This document shows positions 55,098 through 64,000 of a stretch of DNA of 64,000 nucleotides, piece by piece. The position numbers and the translations under genes were made by a program. Under the pieces are notes generated by a model that was not told the origin of the DNA, did not search any database, and saw only the letters and a list, made by a program, of their open reading frames with translations. Position 1 is the first letter of the stretch, and the number at the start of each line of letters is the position of its first letter. The DNA is from Bolinopsis microptera. Lineage: Eukaryota; Ctenophora; Tentaculata; Lobata; Bolinopsidae. The stretch is taken from positions 15,575,628-15,639,627 of the forward strand of contig NC_087075.1 of the NCBI RefSeq assembly GCF_026151205.1, in the 5' to 3' direction.

Positions 55098-55755
55098 TCC
55101 AGATTGTCCTGTCAGGAAGACTATCTTACTGAAATTAGTCCCGACAATGACAATCCTTGTCTGCTCTAAATTTATTAAGTATACTAAAAGTATTATAAAG
55201 GAGTAAAGTCTTGCTTATTTAACTTATTAGTTAGTTAACTATCCATTAAATTGCGATTACAAATCTATTAGTTATCGCTAGTTTAACTAGGCTTTACTTT
55301 TAGCCACAAGATAATGTTAAAACAAAACTTATCACAGCAAGGAGGAGATATGCGTTGATATTATAAAGGAGTAATATATAATATGTGTACCAAAAGATGT
55401 ATTGAACCGTAAACATATAATGACAATTATGCTCATTCTAAGATAATGTAGTGAAGATAATAACCTCATTGAACATTGGGCCTGGAAGATATTACTGCTT
55501 GCCTGGTGTAACGGTGTAAACAGTAAATGTCAGAACATATCCAGCACCATGACGAGCCATGTAACCATGGTAACGGTACAGCACCATGACGAGCCATGTA
55601 ACCATGTAGCTATTGATAATATAACAATATAATATTATATCACAAAGATAACAAAGATGTGCACATTTCAAGGATTTCAATACGTAGAGACCACAGGTTC
55701 AATACGTACTGACCACGTGTTTACCACGCGTTTCGGTACCTCGACAAATATTCTA
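55098..55755. other. AT-rich unique DNA
   Basis: No gene. Two inverted copies of the dispersed motif ATTATAAAGGAGTAA at 55192-55206 and 55360-55374. A 38-bp unit with an exact X-box (55561-55574) is doubled at about 55542-55608. Confidence 0.4.
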
Positions 55756-55763
55756 GGAAAACC

Positions 55764-56959
55764 GGCTGTAGGACTATTGAGCGGAGGACTGTTGAGCGTA
55801 GGACTGTAGGTCGGTGAAGGTCGGAAGTAGGACTGTAGAGCGGTGTCAAATCGCCAGGGTAGGACTCTAGAGCGGCCGCCCTTATAGATCTCACAACATG
55901 AGGACTTTAGAGCGGTACGATCCTAAAATGAGGACTGTAGAGCGGTGGACTGTTGAGCGGTGGACTGTAGGCCGGTGAAGGTCGGAAGTAGGACTGTAGA
56001 GCGGCCCTCCCTTATAGATCCCATAACATGAGGACTCTAGAGCGGTACCCTCCTATAACATGAGGACTCTATAGCGGTTGAAAATTTGAAGATTGAACAC
56101 TCAACGAAGCTAAGTTATACATTGTAACTCGTGATTGATTATGGTCATGACATTCTAGGATGATAACTTTATTAAAGAGTCATGGAGTTAATGAACATTT
56201 TCATTTATTTATTATAAATATTTCATTACTAATATTATAGTGTAACTTAATTTAAGATTATTGGTCGGTCTCAACGTCTTCCAAATGATTGAAATATTCC
56301 CCTGCTACTCAAAAATGCAAAACGTGTCTTCGGTATTTTAGTGAACTGTTCGTATCAATGTGATTTCGCTAAGCAGAGTACCGATCAAGTTCGTGCAGAT
56401 CATTTAGGAATGAGGATTGCATCGCGTGACACTTTAGCGCCTACTAAGGATATCTCATGTTCATCAATCTGGTGACGGGACTGATTCAGATCAGATCCCA
56501 TCGCAGTGCGATATCTTGTTAGGATTTCAAAGGTATGGTATGACTCTTAAATAAAGTTATCATCCTAGAATTTCATGACCATAATCAATCACGAGTTACA
56601 ATGTATAACTTAGCTTCGTTGAGTGTTCAATCTTCAAATTTTCAACCGCTATAGAGTCCTCATGTTATAGGAGGATACCGCTCTAGAGTCCTCATGTTAT
56701 GGGATTTATAAGGGAGGGCCGCTCTACAGTCCTACTTCCGACCTTCACCGGCCTACAGTCCACCGCTCAACAGTCCACCGCTCTACAGTCCTCATTTTAG
56801 GATCGTACCGCTCTAAAGTCCTCATGTTGTGAGATCTATAAGGGCGGCCGCTCTAGAGTCCTACCCTGGCGATTTGACACCGCTCTACAGTCCTACTTCC
56901 GACCTTCACCGACCTACAGTCCTACGCTCAACAGTCCACCGCTCAATAGTCCTGCTCCC
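55764..56959. mobile_element. Foldback-like element with 414-bp inverted arms of subrepeats
   Basis: Arms 55770-56183 and 56540-56953 are inverted copies of the same length, with only a few percent difference by eye, around a 356-bp unique loop. The outer three quarters of each arm are made of degenerate subrepeats around AGGACTNTAGAGCGG, spaced by phrases such as CTTATAGATCYCA and AACATG. Outside, GGAAAACC occurs at 55756-55763 and 56960-56967, a likely 8-bp target duplication. Long inverted arms made of tandem subrepeats are the hallmark of Foldback elements. No transposase is present; the small frame at 56829-57014 is spurious. Confidence 0.85.
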
Positions 56960-57089
56960 GGAAAACCTTGTGCAGGTGATGACTACAACCACAGGAAAAC
57001 TTCTACAAAAATAAGCTCAGCTACTTGGAAATGTTACAGCTATCAAAATTAACAATTTGGGTCGGTCCAGACTCCAGAGAATTAACTAC

Positions 57090-57212
57090 ACTGCCAGAGT
57101 AACCAGAGTAACCAGGGTAACCAGGGTAACCAGCAGAGTAACCAGAGTAACCAGGGTAACCAGGGTAACCAGCAGAGTAACCAGAGTAACCAGAGTAACC
57201 AGGGTAACCAGA
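57090..57212. repeat. GTAACCAGAG/GTAACCAGGG short tandem array
   Basis: About 11 units of (A/G)GTAACCAG with 9-10 bp spacing and periodic CAGCAGA phrases, giving a higher-order period of about 42 bp. Related in core to the 8-mer AGGTAACC. Confidence 0.8.
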
Positions 57213-57438
57213 CTCCAGAGAATGGGAATTAATGTGGATAGGAATTAACTACACGAGGGAAGCTGGCGTATCGGTCTATAGCGCGAGGATTGCTTGCGGA
57301 GTCTTAGAGTTAGACACGGCTTAGTCCCAGTAAATTGCACTGGATTGCTTGCGGAGTCTGGATTAACTTCACGAACAGAGAGATCGGATAGTGGACACAC
57401 TTCACCACTCTTTAACCACCGTTCTGAGCTACTATTAT
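57213..57438. other. Unique spacer
   Basis: GGATTGCTTGCGGAGTCT is present twice (57286 and 57342). No gene. Confidence 0.35.
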
Positions 57439-57476
57439 ACACGTCACCTGCATATATATATATACAGGTGACGTGT
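57439..57476. repeat. Perfect 12-bp palindrome arms around (TA)n
   Basis: ACACGTCACCTG at 57439-57450 and its exact complement CAGGTGACGTGT at 57465-57476 flank a 14-bp TA-rich centre. This geometry can extrude a cruciform. Confidence 0.85.
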
Positions 57477-57612
57477 GTTATATATGTATATATAACTGAC
57501 AAGCATGACGTCATGTATTCGTGACAGAATATTGAGCTATATAAAGATATGATCTTTGAGAATTACTTTAGTTTTATATTAGTTTAACGGTAATAATTAT
57601 GTGAAGATTGAG

Positions 57613-57799
57613 CTGTATTTTAAAGGATGATGTTACTGATAATAATTATGTGCTTTACCTTGTGAAGATTGAGCTGGTTGTATCGGAGTATTGGACACCT
57701 GACAGGGTGTACCTCAGTTCAACTGTAAGTTTATAACTTCAACTGATCGCATTAGTACTGACTGGATCAGTGCTAGTAACATCATCCTTTAAAATACAG
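57613..57799. repeat. 25-bp perfect inverted repeat
   Basis: CTGTATTTTAAAGGATGATG plus TTACT at 57613-57637 is exactly inverted at 57775-57799, around a 137-bp centre. It could be the termini of a small foldback or MITE. The centre contains duplicated GTGAAGATTGAGCTG. Confidence 0.7.
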
Positions 57800-58935
57800 C
57801 AATAGTAATACATAGTAATACAACAGTAAGTAGTTTAAAATAGTAATACAACAGTAGTTGTACACAGGTCTAACACTGGGTATTTATTTTATTTTTACCG
57901 GTTATTTAATAAAGTTATTTAATAAAGTTATATTACACTATTCACGTATACTAGTTACAGGTGAATTGTGACTAGCATACGTGTTTAGAATGTAACCAGT
58001 ATTAAACCAATGTAGAACAAGATCGGTCTGCAGTTTGGAAAATTATGAAACAGTTAATCTGAACAATAATAATTACCAATAGCTTGCCGAGCCATAATTC
58101 TATAATTCATCACAAAAAACTTACATCGAGTTTTTGTTAGAGTTGTCAACCAATGACCACCAAAAATTGTACGTGACTTGAAACCATGTCGTAAGACTGT
58201 GGTTATTAGTAAATAATAACGAGAGATCAAATGTCAATGTGTTTAATACAACTCCACAAAAACACGAAACAACGTCAAAACACATGACACGATACACTGT
58301 AAGCTGGAGCAATGGCTCATTAAAAAGTTACAGATAGATCATTAAGGGTGGTAACTATGGTAACCAGTAACTATAGTAACTAGTTACTATAGTTACATTA
58401 AGAGTGGATGATCTGGATAGTGAGGGTTGCTTGCTGAGGGAGTGACTCTGAGAGGAGCTGAGAGGGTATGTGAGGGAAGGTACTGTGAGGAAGGGTGGAA
58501 TGAGGGGAGAGCTGAGAGCATTAGTGAGCGGAGAATTGGTTGACTTGCAGATGGTCGCGGTCTGTATAATAGGTCATGCAGCGCAAAACTGCTGCAGTAA
58601 CTTGTATAAAGTCGGCACTCACTGTACACATGGTACTACTATACAGTGTACCACTGTTGAAATACTCGTAAAATTATCTGAACGGCGTCTGAACCAATCT
58701 TTACGACTGGACAGATTGAATACAACGTGAACTTAAATGATTGTTTACGACCTGCAAGTTTTACTACGATGCAGTAAAACTGAAATGATTGACGATGATA
58801 AACGATCCCCAGGGATCTCAACAAGAAGCACGTCTCTGAAATCTGACGTATAAGCCTTGTCAAATATCAACGTATTATTGGATAGAATAAATATGACGGT
58901 CTGTAGAAAGTGCCCCGACTACCAGTGAAGCAGTG
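57800..58935. other. Unique DNA
   Basis: No gene recognised. X-box-like run at 58353-58395 (GTAACTATGGTAACCAGTAA and onward). One outlying copy of the 58936 repeat lies at about 58630-58656. Confidence 0.35.
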
Positions 58936-59029
58936 ACTACTATACAGTGTACCAGTGACATGGTACTACTATACAGTGTACCAGTGACACAGTGTACCAG
59001 TGACATGGTACTACTATACAGTGTACCAA
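58936..59029. repeat. CTACTATACAGTGTACCAGT repeats
   Basis: Three or four units of GGTACTACTATACAGTGTAC plus CAGTGACAT, with one internal shortened copy. Confidence 0.8.
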
Positions 59030-59559
59030 GTCATGAGTCCCACTGTATGGCAATGTGCCAGGTATTGAGTATAATCAGTAAAGACAGTAGTTAGTATAGT
59101 TATTACAGGCCTGGGCGTTTCGTTATAAGTTTATAAGTTTCGTTATAAGTTTATATTAGGTACTGTATCTGCACGACCAATCTCCTCGAGTTAACGCGAA
59201 ACGTTTTAAATGAAACCTCCATTTCATGGTTGCCATGGTTTTATTGCATGTTGCATAGTATAAAGGTATAACTATATATAGTTGCCATGGTACTTAAAAG
59301 CTTAAAGTTAAACTTTTAGCCCCTCTAAAATATCAAAATAAAAAAAATTCGAATAAAACAATTAGTCCTATATTTTTTAGAAAGAACTGGAATTATTAGT
59401 AAGTAACACTAGAGTAGATGAAATGTTTGCTGGAAGATGCTGCAGCGTTTTCAGGAAACAATGATATAGATCTAGAAGGAGCGAGCGAGATGGCTAGTGA
59501 CCACAAACACTGGAGGAAGATGGTACGACACAAACGGGAGTTCATTGGTGCAGGCCTAA
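59030..59559. other. Unique AT-rich DNA
   Basis: An ATG frame at 59418 runs into the next MITE. Its first 45 residues include EMASDHKHWRKMVRHKRE, faintly like the C-terminal tail of LINE ORF2 proteins. This is too short to call. Confidence 0.3.
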
Positions 59560-59660
59560 GGGGTCATTCACATATTATTATGTTATCACTTTTTGGACAA
59601 TTTTTACCCCCCTCCCCCGGCCCCCTCGGCTGATTACGTAATATTATGTGAACGACCCCC
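59560..59660. mobile_element. Short MITE with GGGGTCRTTCACATA termini
   Basis: About 100 bp. The left end GGGGTCATTCACATATTATT and right end AATATTATGTGAACGACCCC are inverted with a few mismatches. The centre contains CCCCCCTCCCCCGG. Target duplication not resolved. Confidence 0.65.
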
Positions 59661-60821
59661 AGTAAAGTAAGTACAAGTTCATATTTTTACAAAAGAGATT
59701 TTATGTACTGAAAATAATGTGATAAGACAAAACGAAATGTAAACGAAACTGCACAAACTTATCACAATATGACGCACGTGCGCGCGTCTTTTATACGTAA
59801 CTCAGCCCTCAGGGCTCAATTTCAGGCCGGTGAGAGAAATATCGTGAGAGGATTTAAAATGACACTGCGAACAGTAATTAGCTGAGACTTGAGAGACACT
59901 TGTTCTTCTTTAAATTGAGACATTGCCTTGTAACCATGGTAACATGAGACACATGTCAAACCTAGAGACTTAAAATCTATCAAGATATTGCTTCAATCTG
60001 TCACTAAATGATTGAGGAAGTCAGATTCAAGAAACTTTAGGAGGTATTCAGAGGACTTTGAAGCAATCAGGATGAGAACTGAGACTCTTCAAATTCCTGT
60101 GGCCTTTTTTTGTAGAGCTTGATTAGTCATTGCTGTAAGTATAGATTTCCGTTTCAATTTATCGATAATCAGCTGAAAAAAGTTGTAGGCCCAAGTTGAG
60201 CAGGTTCAATACAAAAAACAACCCAACACTAACCGACGTCCCCTATCCGATGTTTGAAATCTTAATTTGAGCGGTGGTCTGCAGCGACCCTGAACGAAGA
60301 GTTGTTCCACTACCAATGTAACCATAGTTACCACTACCAATGACCAGCTAACCCGTCTAGACAGATCTACAGCAGATCAGATTCCAACAAAACACACGTA
60401 CAATGTGATACTGATATCTGCAGGGCGGACCTCTCACGGCGATCTAGTTCCGGGATATTTAGATTTCGTTGTCCTTGGAATGAGACGAACAATGCGAATG
60501 ATTAGAATGTAGCTAAATCAGTAAAAATATGCAGATATCAAACACGTGGGCGTTAGACATTATCAGTACCACTTTAAAGTCAAGAGATATAACGATAAGA
60601 TATAACAAACATGTGTATAACTACTAATAATAATGCTATCAAACACTACATACTAGTAACATGAACATGTGGGGAAGATGAACTACGAAGCCACACGTTC
60701 TCACGCACACTGGATATGTCTACTGAAGTAGGGTGTAACGTTGTTAATGCTGTGTAACACTCCGCAAGCAACCATAATTATTATCAAATCACATGGAACT
60801 TCAGAGGTGAGCCGGTGAACA
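59661..60821. other. Unique DNA
   Basis: No gene recognised. Exact X-box consensus at 59930-59943. Confidence 0.35.
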
Positions 60822-61707
60822 GCGCGAGGTTTTGTACAGAAACTATGGTAACCAGTAACTATAGTAACTAGTAACAGTAGCGCGAGGTTTTGTACAGTAA
60901 CTAAGGTAACCAGTAACTATAGTAACTAGTAACAGTAGCGCGAGGTTTTGTACAGTAACTATGGTAACCAGTAACTATGGTAACCAGTAACTATAGTAAC
61001 TAGTAACAGTAGCGCGAGGTTTTGTACAGTAACTAAGGTAACCAGTAACTATAGTAACTAGTAACAGTAGCGCGAGGTTTTGTACAGTAACTAAGGTAAC
61101 CAGTAACTATAGTAACTAGTAACAGTAGCGCGAGGTTTTGTACAGTAACTATGGTAACCAGTAACTATAGTAACTAGTAACAGTAGCGCGAGGTTTTGTA
61201 CAGTAACTATGGTAACCAGTAACTATAGTAACTAGTAACAGTAGCGCGAGGTTTTGTACAGTAACTATGGTAACCAGTAACTATAGTAACTAGTAACAGT
61301 AGCGCGAGGTTTTGTACAGTAACTATGGTAACCAGTAACTATAGTAACTAGTAACAGTAGCGCGAGGTTTTGTACAGTAACTAAGGTAACCAGTAACTAT
61401 AGTAACTAGTAACAGTAGCGCGAGGTTTTGTACAGTAACTAAGGTAACCAGTAACTATAGTAACTAGTAACAGTAGCGCGAGGTTTTGTACAGTAACTAA
61501 GGTAACCAGTAACTATAGTAACTAGTAACAGTAGCGCGAGGTTTTGTACAGTAACTAAGGTAACCAGTAACTATAGTAACTAGTAACAGTAGCGCGAGGT
61601 TTTGTACAGTAACTAAGGTAACCAGTAACTATAGTAACTAGTAACAGTAGCGCGAGGTTTTGTACAGTAACTATGGTAACCAGTAACTAGTAACAGTAGC
61701 GCGAGGT
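60822..61707. repeat. 58-bp minisatellite with X-box-like cores, about 15 copies
   Basis: Unit: GCGCGAGGTTTTGTACAGTA, ACTAAGGTAACCAGTAAC, TATAGTAACTAGTAACAGTA. Each unit contains GTAACTATAGTAAC, an exact match to the degenerate X-box pattern, plus GTAACTAWGGTAAC. One unit has an internal 20-bp duplication near 60967. Confidence 0.95.
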
Positions 61708-63001
61708 ATAAGACTAAGAGTCTTAATAATGTCGAGAGTCTGACTCAGACGCAATGAGATGGACAAAACAATGGAGCTTAAGTTATTATAATAATAATAT
61801 TATAATTAAGTTATTATAATAATGCCCTTCAGAGAAAATAAAAAAGGATCTATAAATCAAATTGACCTGAAAACATTTTCTAACAGGAAAGACGCAGAAG
61901 ATTAAACCTCGATGACTAATTACTTACTTTTTTAAGTGACTAATGACTAATTAATGGCTAATTAATGACTAATTAATGACTAGTTAATGGCTAATTAATG
62001 ACTAGTTAATGGCTAGACCGACGACGTACACAAATCATTTTCACTGCCAAACCTTGACCAATGATCATCTTAAAACTAATCAATATTGAAAATGATCAGG
62101 TGACCGAATTCACAGCCAACTATAAATAATGCCACGACTTTCTAACGTTTTTTACAGAACAAAGATAAACGTATAGTCTGCGAACGCTTTTATCTTTCTT
62201 CAGAATTGACGGAGAAAACATCCAACACACGAACTATAATAGCTCCGTAGCTGAATGAAAGTGGAAACAATAGATAACAAACATCTAAACAATTGTTACT
62301 ACTAGTTACTACTAGTTACTATAGTTACTGGTTACCATAGTTACAATTGTGAACTGACCGTACCATACGAAGCATGAGATTCTGAGCACATCTGGTGACT
62401 TAAATATTAGGGAATATTAGCTGTCATATGTTCACCGGAATATTTCTAAAATTACACTATTTGTATTGCAAATCGCGAAAATCACGCATCATCGCAAGTG
62501 AGGGGGCCAATCCTGCGGTTCAGATAAGGTAACATCTTGTCTTATCGACTGATTTATACTTTAACACGAGGAACACTATTGGAGCCGTGGTGAACGTTAC
62601 GAACATGTGACCAAGATGTGAAGATGTGCCTGGGGTCCCCAGGTAATGTTTAATCTAGCAAAATACAGGTCTGATCCTCATCTATAACAGGGGGATGTGC
62701 TACCATGGTTACAGGATCTATACAGTCTTATCAGGCAGATGATGGAGCGTAACTAGCAAAAAGTGCAAAACTTATCAATAAAATTAAATATTAATAAATC
62801 ACTTTGGCCAGATACAAAATTTCGGAGGACCTGTGATCTTGCAGGTAATAGGTTTAACCTAAATACAATTTCCTGGTTTAAGATATTGGTTCTTTAAATT
62901 GGGTCCACATTTGGGGGATTCATTAGATCAACATACCACTGAGTAATTAAATACAAATCAAAGCTAATCTGTGCAACCAAGATCAAACAACTACCTAAAA
63001 T
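61708..63001. other. AT-rich unique DNA with TAATTAATGACTAG run
   Basis: TAATTAATGGC/TAATTAATGAC repeated about seven times at 61925-62012. X-box-like GTTACTATAGTTAC near 62315. No gene. Confidence 0.4.
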
Positions 63002-64000
63002 GTACCTAGTGTTATCTAGCTTGTAACCATAGTTACCTAGTGTTATCTAGCTTGTAACCATAGTTACCTAGTGTTATCTAGCTTGTAACCATAGTTACCT
63101 AGTGTTAACTAGCTTGTAACCATAGTTACCTAGTGTTATCTAGCTTGTAACCATAGTTACCTAGTGTTAACTAGCTTGTAACCATAGTTACCTAGTGTTA
63201 TCTAGCTTGTAACCATAGTTACCTAGTGTTATCTAGCTTGTAACCATAGTTACCTAGTGTTATCTAGCTTGTAACCATAGTTACCTAGTGTTAACTAGCT
63301 TGTAACCATAGTTACCTAGTGTTAACTAGCTTGTAACCATAGTTACCTAGTGTTAACTAGCTTGTAACCATAGTTACCTAGTGTTAACTAGCTTGTAACC
63401 ATAGTTACCTAGTGTTATCTAGCTTGTAACCATAGTTACCTAGTGTTAACTAGCTTGTAACCATAGTTACCTAGTGTTAACTAGCTTGTAACCATAGTTA
63501 CCTAGTGTTATCTAGCTTGTAACCATAGTTACCTAGTGTTATCTAGCTTGTAACCATAGTTACCTAGTGTTATCTAGCTTGTAACCATAGTTACCTAGTG
63601 TTATCTAGCTTGTAACCATAGTTACCTAGTGTTATCTAGCTTGTAACCATAGTTACCTAGTGTTATCTAGCTTGTAACCATAGTTACCTAGTGTTATCTA
63701 GCTTGTAACCATAGTTACCTAGTGTTATCTAGCTTGTAACCATAGTTACCTAGTGTTATCTAGCTTGTAACCATAGTTACCTAGTGTTATCTAGCTTGTA
63801 ACCATAGTTACCTAGTGTTATCTAGCTTGTAACCATAGTTACCTAGTGTTATCTAGCTTGTAACCATAGTTACTTAGTGTTATCTAGCTTGTAACCATAG
63901 TTACCTAGTGTTATCTAGCTTGTAACCATAGTTACCTAGTGTTATCTAGCTTGTAACCATAGTTACCTAGTGTTATCTAGCTTGTAACCATAGTTACCTA
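63002..64000. repeat. 31-bp minisatellite, at least 32 copies, truncated by window end
   Basis: Unit: TAGTTACCTAGTGTTATCTA then GCTTGTAACCA, with TTATC/TTAAC variation. The junction of units gives GTAACCATAGTTAC, one base off the X-box pattern. The array continues past base 64000. Confidence 0.96.

Noticed and set aside
59418-59633. 71-codon ATG frame as a gene or LINE C-terminus
   Set aside because: Only about 20 residues vaguely resemble LINE tails, and the frame then runs through a MITE. Evidence too thin.

Overview
The window looks like non-coding genomic DNA of a eukaryote, most likely an invertebrate metazoan. The evidence is the presence of non-LTR retrotransposons of two mechanistic types (APE-type and restriction-like-endonuclease type), a tRNA-derived SINE, several non-autonomous DNA transposons with target-site duplications, and very large minisatellite arrays. 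There are no operons or ribosome-binding sites. I could not fix the phylum from sequence alone, and I found no host protein-coding gene I would defend. All convincing coding sequence belongs to retrotransposons.

Layout. 1-3.7 kb: unique DNA, a C-rich 9-bp array, a long polypurine tract (GA then GGGAGA) and arrays of an 8-bp unit, GGTTACCT. 3.7-12.4 kb: an apparently intact LINE with ORF1 (very long, esterase-type SGNH C-terminus) and ORF2 (endonuclease, reverse transcriptase, CCHC), followed by a structured 3' UTR. 12.4-33.6 kb: a minisatellite desert with units of 28, 59, 35, 44, 11, 44, 30, 18, 23, 31 and 32 bp. The largest is about 4.5 kb (32-bp unit). A TA-flanked MITE interrupts the 44-bp array. 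33.6-44.1 kb: AT-rich unique DNA, a CT tract, an inverted-repeat element, then 21-, 20-, 18-, 53- and 56-bp arrays. The 18-bp unit is a fused CRE and E-box. 44.2-47.6 kb: a hAT-like MITE (8-bp TSD), a SINE and a TIR element with TA TSD. 48.9-53.7 kb: two 5'-truncated LINEs on the minus strand. The RLE-type element sits exactly in the (TAA)n tail of the other and ends in a strongly folded 3' RNA. 55.8-57.0 kb: a foldback element with 414-bp inverted arms built from short subrepeats. 57-64 kb: more palindromes, a small MITE, a 58-bp array and a 31-bp array running off the window end.

How the parts relate. By my estimate about one third of the window is tandem repeat. Many of the arrays and many isolated sites carry near-palindromes of the type GTWACCATGGTAAC, matching the RFX X-box consensus, or GTCACGTGAC/TGACGTCA, matching E-box/CRE. 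The huge open reading frames inside arrays arise because the repeat units lack stop codons; I treat them as artefacts. The mobile elements are independent insertions, some nested in arrays or in each other, which gives relative insertion ages.
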